NCBI RefSeq assembly: GCF_037975245.1
Contig: NC_092562.1
Span: 6,859,501 to 6,923,500, forward strand
DNA: 64,000 bases
Direction: 5' to 3'
From: Apostichopus japonicus
Lineage: Eukaryota; Echinodermata; Holothuroidea; Aspidochirotida; Stichopodidae
The position numbers and the translations under genes were made by a program. Each line of letters begins with the position of its first letter. Positions within the stretch are counted from its first letter, which is position 1. Shown piece by piece: positions 10,501 to 25,500 of the stretch. The notes below the pieces were generated by a model. It was given only the letters and a program-made list of their open reading frames with translations. It searched no databases and had not been told where the DNA came from.

Positions 10501-13500
10501 TCTAACCACAATGAGTGCCAGCCTCCCTCCCTTCACAACCTCCCCTATCCCCATCCACCTTACACTGAAGTATGGCTTGACATACCTGGCAGGGTGTTGT
10601 TGAGATACTCTACGTATCCTGTTGATCTGAAGACAACAGTATCCTTGGTCATCAGAAGAACCTCAATGGTGGAGTCCTTAGTTTGCTCCAAAAATTTGGT
10701 GATGTTAAGTCTAAGTTCTTCAACCTTTTCTTTGTATTCTTCCAGCTTCTCGACAAGCCCAGTTTCTTCCCTCAGGTACTCGATGGCTTTCTTGGTAAAT
10801 ACAATGGTATCCTGGATGGTTTCATTAACTTGGATGAAGGTTTTATTAAGGAATGTTACCACATTCTCTACATAGATGGGGATCTTGTCAAGGTTTTCTT
10901 GGCTGGTTAGGTTATTCCACAGCTCAATGGAGATGATCAGAGTTTTGTTAGCAACTTCTACAGTCTTGATGAGAGTTTGATTTCCCAAATCCAAGGCTTG
11001 AAGAGCAGTTTTGTTAGCAAACTCAATGATCTGCGATAAAGCAAGAAAGAACAATCCAAATCATTTTACGAAATTAAATGTTACTATAAACCTTGCAAAG
11101 TCTTCAACTGCATGCTATTTTTTGATATATGCAGACAGATCTGTGTTCAAATTCTCCAGCTACTTCACATTTTTAGCTACACAGGCTTTACATATTGGAT
11201 GAAAAGATTTTAAAAAGTTCAAAAAATGAAGATAAGAAGATGTTTTCTAACCTGCTCAATGGTAAGATTTAATGGTTGATCCTTAGCCACCTCAATCCAG
11301 TTCTTCAGGTCTATCAAAGTTTCGTTCATGAGTGTCACAACTTGCAAAACGGTATCGTTAAGGCGCTCAAGGGTAATGTTGTACTCGATGAGGGTCTCGT
11401 TGATGGTAATAACAGATTCGTTGAAGAAAACCTTTACAACTTCAATGTATTCCTTGCCTTGATCTACCAGAATAGTGACATTCTGCTTGACATCTTCGTA
11501 AATCTGGTGAAGAAATACAATGGTATCGTCAATATTGTATAGAATATAGTTGAAAAAATGACTACACATTTCTTATATTTATAAGGCAAACTTGTAGAAC
11601 ACTCTCAAAAGGAGTGCACATAATTGTCCAGTTGAGTACTAACTTATCATCCTCCCAATGTCCATTCATGAATGTGCTGAATTATAATGGCACACAATAC
11701 AACCCCCCCCCCCAAACCCATCCACTCACTAATATGAGAAGACTAAAAAACATTTTTTTAAACAGACAATGGAGACTGTTTATAAATTGTGCATCCTGAT
11801 ATAATGCACATCATTAATTTACTTTGTGATTGATAAATAAATGATGTATTAGCTCACATTAATTAAGAATGTCTTAAAGAAACTCACCTCAAACACAGAC
11901 ATTCCAAGCAACTCGATGGGGTATTTGTTGATGGAGTGGGTCTTGTCTGCTAAGATCTCTTCAAGCAAGGCAAGTTTTTCTTTGGTTGTTAACTTGAGTT
12001 GTTCCAGCTGCTGCTCCATGGTTACTTTGACTGTTTCCCAGGTCTCCTGGCTTAGGGTGTTCACAGTCTTTCCTGTCCATTCAACTGGGTAGTAGTTCAG
12101 ACAGTTTCCTTCATTCTTTGTTATCTCAATGAGCATATCCATGGTTTCAATGCGCCATTCATTAAGAAGTTTGAGTTTCTCTGCAGTGTCGTTGAGGGTT
12201 TTGTTTGCAAAGATGGTCACATTCCTTATGAGGTCTTTGCTTAGCTCAGTGTATTGTTCTGTCAAGTTCAGCATGAGTTGCTGGTATTCAGGTAACCTCT
12301 CAATTGTGTCGTCGATGAAGGTGGTAATGTTGATGCACACATCACTGGATTGTAGGAGGATATCATTCTTGTACCTTGTCAAAAGACCAATTGCTTGAAC
12401 AGCATAAGGCTTGCTCTTCTCAACCAACAGGGAAGTGATGTTTCGGACAATGATCATACCTTTCTCTGTGTTGTTGCTGACAAATTCGGAAACAATTGGA
12501 TAGTATTCCTCATACTTCTCTTGGAGAGTCTGGTTAGCCTTCTCAACATAGTCAATGATCACAATCTGCCATTCTCCAGTTTTGTTGACAGCAATTTCCG
12601 AGACATTCTGAACTAAGTCAATGAGCTTCACACTGTAGATTTCATACAAGATGGTTGCATTGGTGTACAATTCCATGCTCTTCTCAATCGTGATATTGCT
12701 GTACTGCTTGTACAGTACCAAAGCCCTGACACGGTAAATCTCGTAGAGCTCGACAGCTTTCTGGCCATACTCTTTGGTCAGTTCAAAAGCCTTCTCACCG
12801 TAGACATCTGACGCATTGACAGCCTTCACCCAAGTGACGTTGAGGAAGTCTAGCACAGTGACGTCCACGAAATCAAAGATGGTGGTGTCAAAATACATGA
12901 CTGGAAGAATGTTGATTGGGTGTGTTTCGTTCTTGGTAGCATTGATGATGACTTGGAGGGTGGTATTCAGTTTCTCAATTGCAAGGTCAACTTTGGTCAT
13001 GTTGATTCTGCTGGTAACATTTTGCTTAAGCTGCTGGAGAATCTCCTGTATTTTAGTTGTGTTAACGTTCTCATAAACTGTCTGGTTGAACTGCAGAGCG
13101 ATGGCAGAAACCTTGTCCTTGAGTTCAGGCCAGTTCATGCCAGAAACCTCCATCAGAGTATCATTGAGACCTTGAACAGCATCTTGGACCATGACCTTGA
13201 ATTCTTCATACCTGATTTTCATTTTCTCCACTTCTTCATTGGCTTTGTTCTTGAGATCTTCAAGGGTGGCATTTAGTTCCTCTTTGATGTAGTCAGCAAG
13301 TTCCACCATTGTGGCATTCAGCAGAGGGATATCCACATAGGAACGGATGGTCTCGTTCCAGGCCTCTAGATCAAGGTTCGCCTTCAGTGTCTGGTTAGCC
13401 TGCATGGCGAGCTTCTCAACCTGAGAAATGTTGATAAACTGCTTAAGGTTGTCAAGCATCAACAGCTCCTTGATTTTGATGTATGTGCTGTTAATGGTTT

Positions 13501-16500
13501 CCATGTCGATATCAGCAAGGTCCTTGAAGGTAACACAGCCAACATTTATTTCGACTGCCCTCATTTCATCTATGGCTTCGGTAAATTTGGTTGTATTGAT
13601 CAGCAGTTTCATCTCTTCTACGAACATCATGAGGTTTTCTCTGTTCAACTCTTTAAGCTGCTTCCTGATGGTGAGATTGAGCTTTGGAACATCAACAATC
13701 TCATTGAACTTAGCACTGATGAGGTCGTACTTGATGGATTCCTTCACTGTTGCCAGCATCTCCTCAAGTTTTGGCTTCAAAAGTTCCCAGGTCTCTTTGG
13801 GGTAGGTGATGTAGAAGATGATATCTAACATGGTCTTATTCACTTTGTCAATCTTCTCTTGAAGCATGTATCTTTCATCTAACTTTCCATAGGTCACAAG
13901 AGTGATATTGACAGCCTGTTCTGTGGTTGCTTTCACAACATCATACACATTCTTCAGGGCTTCCTTGGGGTTTTCTTGAGTGAACTCAACAATTTCCATA
14001 AGTTTGTCATTGATTTCATCATATAGTGTAACATTGACATACTTTTCCAGGAAGTCCCTTGGGTTTTTGATGATGTCGTTCACAGTGATGTTGAGCTCTG
14101 CTAATTTCTGGTAAGAAAGTGACATAACCTTCTCATAGCTGTCCCTGGTCTGGTTTACCAAAGTCATGGTGAAGTTGATGGTGCGGTTCAGCGCATCAGT
14201 AGAAATGTCCATAAGTTCTGCAATGACCTCTGGATTCCAGCTGAAGTTTGTGTATATAACATCACTCTGGTTCAGTTTCACAAAGAGACTGAAATCTTGA
14301 ACCAGGTCTGTTGTCTTGCCCTGTAACAACAGAAAATATGAATTTTATACTTGTTAAGTAATGATATTCATCAGGCATAACCCAAATCTTTCATATCAAA
14401 GAACCTTATCAAATGTAAATTAGGTGTAGTTGTTAATGCAATTTAGACTCAAGATGAAAAATCATCATTCCTATTCCATATCTAGGATATTAAAAAAAGA
14501 TCATTTTACAAAAGAAAATCATCAGTTTGAAGTCCATAGCAGAGGAAGGTGGCTTCCAAATTTTGAAATTTAGTAGTTATTTATTAGTATTTATTCATTT
14601 CAAACTCACCTCAAGCATGTGCTTCATCTTGATTGTCATCTCATCTCCAACCTCATTAAGGTGTCCATGAAGGTGGATGTAGCCATATGATGGAATAGTG
14701 ATGGATACTTTGGCATTTTCATAGTCGATGAGTTGAGCAATCTCTACACTTCCCTTACTGGTGATCAGTGTAGTGGCCAGGGTCTCAACAACATTGCCCC
14801 AGCTTGATTCTCCAGCCATGGAAAGAACCACCTGACTGTCTGTGAGTGGAGTCCTCATCTTGATTTCACTATGAAGATTAATATCATCAAAGGAGTTGAT
14901 GCCATCCATCCCACTGAGCTGAAGGCTTGATGTCACGTTGGTGCTAGTGTAGGGGGTGGAGATGTTGTGGACCATGTTGCCCTCAAGCAATGCTACATCG
15001 AAAATGTTCCTAGAGGCTTCAACGTGGAAGAAACCATTTGAGGTGACATTCAATGGTTTGCTGAAAACCTTCATGTCATACTGACTAGTCAAGATCTTGA
15101 AGCTGGTCACATTTAAAACATTTCTCCATAGTGCCTCACCGCTTACTTGCATCAATCCCAAGGGTCCTGATACAGTGGTCAAGGTATTCATGTTCATCTG
15201 ACCCAGTTTTACGAGGCCGTCCATGGCAGTGATGCTCATACCATTAACACTATCCATGTTGCCAATTAGAGTTTCAGCAGTAGCATTTCCATTCAGTTCC
15301 ACTTCATCAAATTTCAAGAAGCCGGTGACACCCTTGAGAGCATAAAGAAGACCAGTTGTTACATTAGCTGGCTTGCTGAAGAGGTCAGTCTTAGACACGA
15401 GGCTTATCAGGTCAAAATCAAAGATGCTCCTTACATTACTGATGAGCAGAGTGGAGCCACTAGTTGTGTTCATAACTGAAGTCTTAACATCCCAGGCAAT
15501 GGTAGCATTGGCCTTTGTAAAGTTAGTTAGACTTTCGACATCATTAGCTTCTAGGTGGACGAATGAAGTACCATTGGCAACCAAAGACTTAACTTCATAG
15601 CTGTTTGTCAGGAAAGCTCTGGAAAATTTGGTCAGGCTTTCAACGTCATTGGCTTCTAGGTGCACAAGGGTTGTTTCATTTACAAGAGCAGTTGTGATAT
15701 TATAACTGGTAGTAAAAAGAGCTTTGGAAATGTTGAAAAGACCTTTGCCATTCAAAGCCTCCACAACCATGTCACCGGTGTAGTTGACTAAGAAGTTGAT
15801 GGTTTCAAGAGACGAGGAAACATTCATCCTTTCAAAAACAAATGGTCCTTCAAAGTTGACAAACTCAGCTCCGGCCATTCCTGTCAAAAGCTTTCCAGCT
15901 TCAACCTTACCACTCATAGCCATGTTAGTGAAGTTCATGAAACCTTTGAAGTCATCCATGTTAACAGAGCCAATAACTTCCAGTTCTCCAAATGGTGTGT
16001 TAACCACTGTTCCAGTGGTTCCTACACCCTTTGTAAATGTAAGTAGACCATTAGCAAGCATGATGCTGAAGACATTGGTTGATGTAGCATTCACATATCT
16101 GGTGTTCAGATCCATGACATTGTTTAGATGAAGTTCATCATAGATAAACAAGCCAGCATTGCCAGAAACTGCATACCTGAATTTATTGGTAGAGTTGATA
16201 AGTCCAGTGTTATATCCATTGACGCTGACTTCAAACAATTCACTTCTGAAGAGGCCTGTAGATTTCATCATGGTAGCTTGGTATCTCTGTTCCATAGTTT
16301 CAGGTTCGCTGACAAAGCTCAATGTTGCATTGTGTGAAAAAAGGTCGAAGTGCATGAATTTGTCATGTCCAAGTACTGCAACTTCTGTTCCCAAAGTCAT
16401 GTTGGCTAATTTGCTGGTGACAGCCATCATACCTCCTAGATGTGCCTTGGTTAATCTGAGAAGACTAGTCTGGTTTAACATTTCAACGCCTGCTTCTGCC

Positions 16501-19500
16501 TTCATAGAAACGATGGTAGCATTGACAGAGCCACTTCCTCCCACCTTGAAGGTGGTGTAGTTGAAAAGAGCCTTGGAGTCAGTCATTTCACTGCCGACTG
16601 CTGTTGACATGTTAACCACTGGAGTTGAAAGACTCATGTTAGCACCCATGCTTGCCCTCTCAAACTTGAAGAGAGCATTCTGTCCCAGGAGTTCATAGCC
16701 AGCAGCAGTTTCAACAGACAACAACTTACTCTTCAAGCTTGATTTCATTGCAGCAGCAATCTTTTCTGATTCTACCAACTTCCTCATGCCAAGAATCTCA
16801 TATTCAACACTGTTGTTCAAAACCAGAATTGGCAAGGAGAAATTTGTGCTGGCACCAAATCTGAGGCTGTCAAAGTCAAGGAACTTCCTGCTGTCAAGCA
16901 TTTCAGTAATCATTCCATTGGTGAAGTTGATGTAGCGATTTTTGATGTTCATAGCACCCATGGTAGAGGCAACATCAAAGTCAAAGATTCCTCTTAAGTT
17001 GTTTATGTTGGTCTCCTGCATGGCTTTTGCAGCAAAACTTGAACTTGTTGAGGTTGCATTCTGTGTCATGTAAAATTTGTCAAAGGACAGGCCATTCATG
17101 TTGATCATGGAGGTAGTCATGCCCACAGAGCTGTTCATATACTTCAACAACATCAGTAGACCTTCAGAGGTGATTGTAAGTTCGCTGAAGGTGTTCCAGC
17201 TTTCAAATCGCTTTGCAAGCATTGAGCCAGCAGACGACATGTTCAAAAACCTGCTTATTAATGCATTTTCTGCCTTCAGGCTGGTGAGATCAAACTGGAA
17301 AGGTCCTTCAGAGTTCTCTGATATGTGTGAAATGTTTGATCCAATGCTGCCAATAGGTGTGGTGATGTTGAAGGCAAGTGTGTTGGTTGCAAGTTCATGC
17401 ATCATAAACCCAGATGCACTGACCCATTTAGTGGAAATGTCCATGGTCATGTTAGAGACTGGAGTAGAAGATTCATGGGAAAGGCTGTTGATGATGTTCT
17501 TAAATTTGAATAGGCCATCCATACCCTTAGTGCTGGAGAACATGTTTCCACTCATGTTAAAAAGACGTGAAGTGGTCTCATAGTTCAATCTACCAAGCAC
17601 AGTATTGGAATGAAGAAGTCCTTTCATCTTTTTTACCTTGCCAAACGATGTCAAAGAAGAGTTGATCCAACTACTTGTAACACTTCCTTCAATAGTAGAG
17701 TTTGCCTCACCGAAAGTCAAGAGTCCTTCACTTTCATAGATACCATACGTTTCAACAAGTCTAGCTGCACCCAAATATTTGCTGCTCATGGCATAATTCA
17801 TCTCAGCAATAGCGCTATCATAAAAGGTCAGGTTTTGAAAGTTGTTAAGTTCAAACCTCTGGCTCATAAGACCATTACCTAACATGGATGTGACATTCCA
17901 GCTCATGCTGCCATTGACTTTGTCAAAACTGAAGATGTTACGGACACCTGTGAAATCCAGCCCATTGGTGGTTGTAACATTCACCATTCTAGAGGTGATG
18001 TTGAAACCAGAGGAGCCATTTATTTTCTGGAAGTCCAGTGGAGATGAAATGTCACTGATGTCATAGCCAAAGCTGTAATCAGCATTTCCGATGACTGAAT
18101 CCAAGTGGTAGCTGTTGATGGACCTGATTTTACTTGCAACCAAGATGCCCTCGACATTGTTGATCTCAGATGAAGAGTTGATGTTGAAGCTCATGAATGG
18201 GCTGGTGACATTTACCGCAGAAGATGTGTTCAATCTGTCAAACTCCATGTAGTCATTGAAACCACTTGCTTCAATGCCGGACTCGGATGTGTAGTTCAAG
18301 AATCGAGATTGGAAGATTCCCTTGATTCCAGCTTCTGACTTGGAGAACTTGAAGAGGCGCTTGAATGTATCAAACTTGGCAGTACCAATAAGGTAGGAAT
18401 AACCAAGGATGGATTCAACTTCTTGTTCCAGGCCGAATTCCATTACATCAAACTTGGTGTAATCTTTCATTCCCTTGATGATGAAGCTACCACCCATTGT
18501 GACGTTGGCAATTTTTGGGGTCTTCATGGTGCTGCTCAGAACCAGGTTAGAATTGAGGGATTTGCCGTACTTAGCCTTACCAGTAACTGTGGTAGTAAGT
18601 TCAGAAAATGTGCCAAGATTGCCACTCACCAGAGTGCTGACTGTAAATACACCAGAGTCTTCTGGTCCTTGAAGTAGGTGCTCGACATTAAAGTTGACTG
18701 ATGGCCTCTTCATCATAACGATCAAGGAATGGTTCACCCTGTTCATGTCCAAGACTAAGTCATGGTCCATGCTGACGTTCATGATATATGGTGTACTTAC
18801 ATACAGATCATTACCAACAGTTAGACTTGAGTTAGTGATGTTGTAGGAAACTTCGAGGACGGTAGTTTTGATAGCTTCAAATTCGGAATGGTAGGTTTTG
18901 TTCAAGAGGTCACGCATAAAGAATGGCACCATACTGAGAGAAAAGTTGGTGACTGGCCCATCCAATTGTATCAGGTGGTCAGTGGAGATATTGATAAGTT
19001 TGTGGGTCAAGTGGAAGCCGAGACTGCTGTTCTGCCACATCTTCATGGTGAAATAGTCTGCAGAGAATAAATAAGACAATGACATCAATTAGCTAAAGGA
19101 ACTTGCCGTGTCTCATCATCTGCTTCATTCTACTTTCAATGATATCTCCCCTTTTTATTTTTTAGTGAGTGGATTGTTTCATTTAAGTAGCAACAGATAT
19201 TCCCAGAGTTTCAGTTATAGAGACCATATGAAGGATGGCAGAAAGAAATTCCAGATCAACCAGTGATAGTTGAGTAAGTGCCTTGCATGGTTGTCAAACT
19301 TTCATTTCATGTGTGCAACTTTCCATGGTGAAACTAGGGAACATAAGTGCTAAAAAAAACTAGAATATTCCATCAATTGATTGGAACTTTACTAGAGGGT
19401 GATATAAATGACATAAATATGAAAAAGCACTCTTATACATGCAGTCATGCTTATCCTAGTATGCACGTGATCAGCAATGACAACGAAGCCATACACTGAC

Positions 19501-22500
19501 ACATTTTAAACACTATTTGTTTGATGAATATTAAGAAAACAAGGCAGGTGACTTAATCTTTAAAGTGTCAGTAATTTACTCACAGTCAGTGAGGAAGTCA
19601 GTGATGTTGGGAAGGAGTACTCCCTTCTGGCCAATCTGGCTTTTGATGACCAAGCCATAGATGTCATCCATCGCAGCGACAAATTCGTCACTGTAGTTGT
19701 AGTAAGGAGAGGTGAAGTTGAAGCCATTCTTCAGTGACATGTTGTAAATGTCAATGAGGTTAAACATGTCAATGTTCATGTGTTTGCCATATTTGCGTTC
19801 CAGAGTCTGATGACTGAAAGACACATTGAAACCCTCTGCAGAGCTGTTGCTCATTCTTACTTCATTGCTGAAGTCAAGCTGGAAAACAAATACAAGGACT
19901 ATAAATAAGATTATTTACAAACAAAGGTTACATACTACTTCAGCCACCTGCCCAATGGTTTCTAAAGGTGTGATGAATCACTTTACTAAGCCTGGTCTAC
20001 CAATAAAATAAAATGAGCAAATATGATCACTGTCCCAGAACCAACTTTTTTAGAAAGTAATTATTTGATCTGAGGATCTGTTCGGAATAAATTCAGTATC
20101 TGTTATCATGAGTTTGATATAAGGCTGATATTTTGAATTCATACAACCTTTTGTTCAACTGTACCTGAAATTGCAAAATGCATTAAGCAAAAATCCCAAC
20201 CTAATCATGATTAACGTTTGATGCATTACTGAAATTTAAATGTACAATGAAAATGATGTCAATCAGTCAGTTGTCTTACCAAGAGGAATGGAATGGTATT
20301 GTTCAGCTGCAAGACATATCCAAAGTTCTTCTCTGGAGTACTCAACTCCTTCATGAGACGAGCAGTAAATCCAAGTCCCAACCTAGTTTGGTTTGTAAGG
20401 TCAAGTGATGTGGGAACGGAAGAAGTGACATTCAGGGAAGTAAAGTAACTGGGTTCCGAGATGGTTTCATTGTTGAAATAGAAGTGGAGAGTTGTGTTGA
20501 AGTTGACTGGTTTAATGTCGTAAGCTTCATCACCGAATTTTTCTAAGAGTATCAAAAAGGTGAAACAAAATATTAACAGAAGAAAGAATCACATGTTTAT
20601 CACCCAATGCCTCAACTTACTAATATCATTTGATGAACATTTCTGAGTCCCAACTTTTAATTGATGACTTGGAGACTGCATCCACTGCTTTGAATTAAAC
20701 TCTCAATAGGGTTTTTCTAGCATAACCAAGATGAAAAGAAATGGCCGCACGGTACTTGAAATTAGCATTACAGAGCATTTGACATTCTAATCTATTTTGA
20801 TGTGTTATGGTTTCGAATAGGCTTAGGATCTACTTTATTCATAAACAAATTTCACTGATGGGCTTTGCCTTCACAGAATGCATCATACTTTGGGTAGTGT
20901 GGAGCACTTACCACCAAATTGAGCAATGTGCATATCTTCCAACAATGCTTAAAGTACTTACCCAAAACTTTTTCCCCAAATTCAGAAAATTCCTTCTTCA
21001 GGACTTTGTTGGTAGCCTTCACACCAAAAGTGTAGTTTCGGCTCATGGTGTTAGACTCCAAGACCTTCTCGCCATCCTCTTGGTAGAAGAGAGCATAGTC
21101 ACCACGGTGGACATCCAGATATCTGTAGGTTTCTTTCACACCCATACGCACAGCTTTATCATATTGGTAGGAGAAGTCAACAAGTGGCAAGTCCTGTAAA
21201 GCAAAGAATGAAAGCAAAGAATAAAACTGATGAATAACCCTCAGTAAGTAAGTTTCAATAATTGTGCCTTATTTATGAGTTAACAAAAGTTTGCCTGATG
21301 GTTCAGATGGGGATAACCGCCAGTGAATTGTGTTATATTCATTGGATGATGGTAATAAAAAACACAAATTTTATGAACATTTACCAGAGTGCACATTGAC
21401 GGACATTTTTTAAAGCAAACATTCATGTGAAACTTTATGGAGACGAACAGAGAGATAGTGATGTTATTGTAAATCCTTTATCACAAATGACATCACACAC
21501 TACTTTCCTGGTGTATTAATGAGTTAACCTTGCAAAACTAGGTATCCTTCCAACAATAATATCAGAATTGGCAAGGTAAGGGTCAAGGAGAAAATATCCG
21601 ATTCATTATTTAGTACAAACACGAAAAGTAAATGTTGACATACAGTGTAGGTATTTTCAAATTTGCTGGTGATCTCATTTGTGTATGACTCTGGAAGACT
21701 CAGGGCCACACTCTCGACAGTGAAGTTTTGTCCCAATGAGCTGATGAATAGGGTAGTATCAGTTCTTGGTCCTTCATTCAGAGACTTCAGGAGGCCTACA
21801 GAGGTGCAGTACTTCTCAGGTTTGATGGCATATCCAGAAACTGGCCAAGACAGCTGTTCATAGATTGGTGTCTCATCATCCCTGCAGGAAAAACCGGAAA
21901 AACTGTCACCACCTTGTAGACCCTTTCAAACATATGTTTATAATTGGATGCCAGCTTCTAGCTTTACTTAACCTAACCATAACCATAATAACCAAATGAA
22001 AGTTCACAAAATTTGCTCCATACTTGGTTTCATACTTACATACCAATAAAGAAAACTGATTGTGAATACTTAGCTCAATTAGAAACCACTCTGGAGAAAC
22101 TACATCCACCATATCGTGCAGTTTGTTGTTCTTTTGAATGGAATCAAAATACTACGTTACATTAATTATTAATGTCGCCTTAATATCATTTTAACGCTAA
22201 CTTACCAGTAGTAAGTTTCATTCATGCTTGTGATCATAAATGAACCAGTGTTGATGTGCTGCATGACAGTTGCATAGTGCAGCTTCTCTACTGAGGCATT
22301 GAAGACAGCAGTGTAGTTGGTCTTGCCAACCATGGTCGAGTTTTTCACGGTGAATGATACAGATGACTTCATCTCATTGTAGGTAGCATTCCACACAAGG
22401 TGCATGCCTGTCTCACCAGTAGTCTTATCACTAATGTTCAAGAGACCAGCAAAGATCTGGAGTCCATTCAACTCAGGGATATCAAAGGACCATTTAGCTT

Positions 22501-25500
22501 CTGTCTTGTTACGATGGAAGGATAGAACAGTCATCACATCCCGTCTGATAGAATCACCTGAAAATAATAAATCAATCATTTGAAAATTGATTTATTTCTC
22601 AATACTGATAGGATAATTAGAATATTATTTGTTGATCAATTGCTTATCACCTCTCACCAAACCACTGCTTTCAAACATGATTCTAAGTACTTATTGTGGG
22701 GGACTGATCAGAAATAATGCTTGACATTAACAATACTGAGTCAACAAGCAATTCTCATTCAAATTAAAGAGAAATGAATTGTAAACAAGAATCATCTTAA
22801 CACAAGTCATCTTAAACATCTGGATGTGTGGATTCAATTAGCCTTCAAACATCGGACTGCAAATACTGATCAAAACATGTTGCAAAATTGTCAACCAACC
22901 TGGTGCAGTGAAGTTAACAGTAATCATGTCAATAACCTCCTCTGGTGGCACATAGGTGCTGCTCTTGCCAATGCTGCCAAAGTTCTTCTTGCGGGGAACC
23001 TTGCTGGGCTTAGCTCCTCCCTTCACAACCTGGCGGTATTCTGCTACAAATGTGTAAGCTCCAAGAGTCCTGGAATCAATGAAAGATGATGCCAATTAAT
23101 TAACTACAATGTTAGAGGATGAATGACTTATACTCTAATTCCCATACAAGGCCGAACAATGTGATGTTTGCAACTTCAACAATGGCAACTATAGATCAGG
23201 AAATATGTTATCATCACAAAAGCTGTACATGATTATACCATTTCTTGGCAGGAAGGAAAATTACGTTTCACATCCCAACAAAATTGTTAATTTTTTCACA
23301 TGATAAATGATAACTTACTGATCGGTGTTGTTCAGGGTGATGTTGAAGCTAAGAGGTCCAGTCAATGGGAACCTTGGGGCAATCTCAACATAGCTGGCAT
23401 TGGGGTATGCAAAGGACATACATAGTGATGCACCAAGGATCTTGCCGGGGTTGGCACATTGCTGATACTGAAAACAAAGCAAAATTACAAGCATTCAAAT
23501 AACAATAAGGCATTTTGAACAGCAACTTTTGAAGCCACATAGACTGCAACATTCCACTTAATTTTTGTTTTGGTCTAACAATAAGAAAACTTTCAGTCGG
23601 TCAGATAAATTCTTTAGCCCAATGCAAGATTGGATAGCTTACTTTGGAGAACACTAATATTCACAACCTAGTCTACTCAAACTTTCACTATGCAATTGAC
23701 GTATCTTTATATTGAACGCACACAGGACCATCTTCAATGTACAGTACATCTTGAGTGCATTAACATAATATCCACTAACAGATCTGTATAAAGGTTTGTA
23801 ATCGGAGGGCTTAGGAAACCTTCAGGACCACCCAAACATTTCATAGGAAACAAAAGTATATCAGACTTAAAACTAACATACGAATAGTTCTTCTAGTAAG
23901 AAAAAAACAATCATCTTAATGATCAAACTTGATGATTGAGAGTTGAACTTGTTTGTATTGTCTTGTATTGTCTCACCTTGACAGCATCCTCCATAATTCC
24001 TGGGATAAAGCTCATCTCACCGTTGGGTTTCAGCAGAAAATAGTTGACAGAGAAGTTGAGAAGGTTCATTGGTTTATCAAGAGCCTTAACTTGGACCTTC
24101 AGTTTGGGTCCATCAATGGTAACATTACCCTCAATGTTAGAGCTGTGGTACATTGATGCATTGGCCATAACACCAGCATGCATTTTGGTTGTTGGGATGT
24201 GGACTCCCATGGTGCCAAGAATTTCAATGCCAGCGCTATTGGGAGAAAACACAAAGATAACTGTGTGAATGAAAATCCAACTGCTATGAATGAAAAACTT
24301 CTACTGAAAGCTTATAACTAAAGATTCCAGTGCCTACAGATATGCCCGCTTAGCTTTCTTTATAGCTATTGCCTCAAACTTTTATAGGTCATTTCTGTCG
24401 TTGCTTGTATTATGCCATCTTAGCTTTCATTTATTTTCACCATATTTTTTTTTCAGGAGATTTGTAACTGAAATTGGAGGAACAAAATCTGACAGTAGAA
24501 ACTGACCTTGGGGCAAGACGTCCTGAAACAGTTGCAGAAGGTAGCTGAATGGAGAGCTGTCCACGAGTACGTACAGACATAACCAGTGATCCGTTGGCAG
24601 AGCAGTTAAGTGGCATACCAAGACCAGTTGGAAGAACAAGTTCACGCTCCAAGAAAATAATGGATCTGGTGGTGTTAAGATCTACACCTTCAGTCAACTT
24701 TTGACCCAACTGCAAAGAGACAGATTATTCATTAGGTTTTCCCTCTTGGAAGAATGATGTTACCTTCATCTATTACATTCTTCCCGATGTAAGCATGTAT
24801 TTTTTGTCAAATTTTAATATGGTCTGGTGCAGGCTATGAAAAATATCTGATGGAGGATTGAAAGGAAATTGGATAGGATAGGATAGGATAGGATAGGATT
24901 CCAAACAAAATAGTATTGCCCTTTCACAGTTTGGGAGGCATTTCTTAAGTTAGTCGGCAAACTTAGGTCAAAGTTGTCCACCATCTGTGTATGTTTTACA
25001 TTACCTTATATCTACAAGCATGGTTAAAGGGTTACTTGAATCAAGGGTGAAATACCTACCTCCTGGACCATGCCTTCAAGCATCTGTTTATCAATAACTG
25101 GAATTAAACTCTTGATGTCATCAAGGGTCACATAACCAAGTTCATTGCCCAAGATCCTGAGGTAGATGGAAGCAATGCGCTCCTTTTGTTCCTTGTTAAT
25201 AACATCATGCATGTTAGCCAAGTTCTCCTGAATATCATTGTCCAATCCATTCTCAGGCTGCAGAACAAACAAAAGGAAATATACCTGTTATTGCTACCAT
25301 GCCCTATACAAAATATGTCAATACCAAACACACACACAGCTATCACTCATGCTTACTGGAGTTTCCCTTAGTTATACATAAAGTTACTTAGCACTATATC
25401 ATTCATCAAAATACATTTTTACATACAGTAGAAGAGATCCTGAAAACACTGTTACATTTTTTTCACTCACCAGTGGTTCTGGTTGTGGTACTGGCACTTT

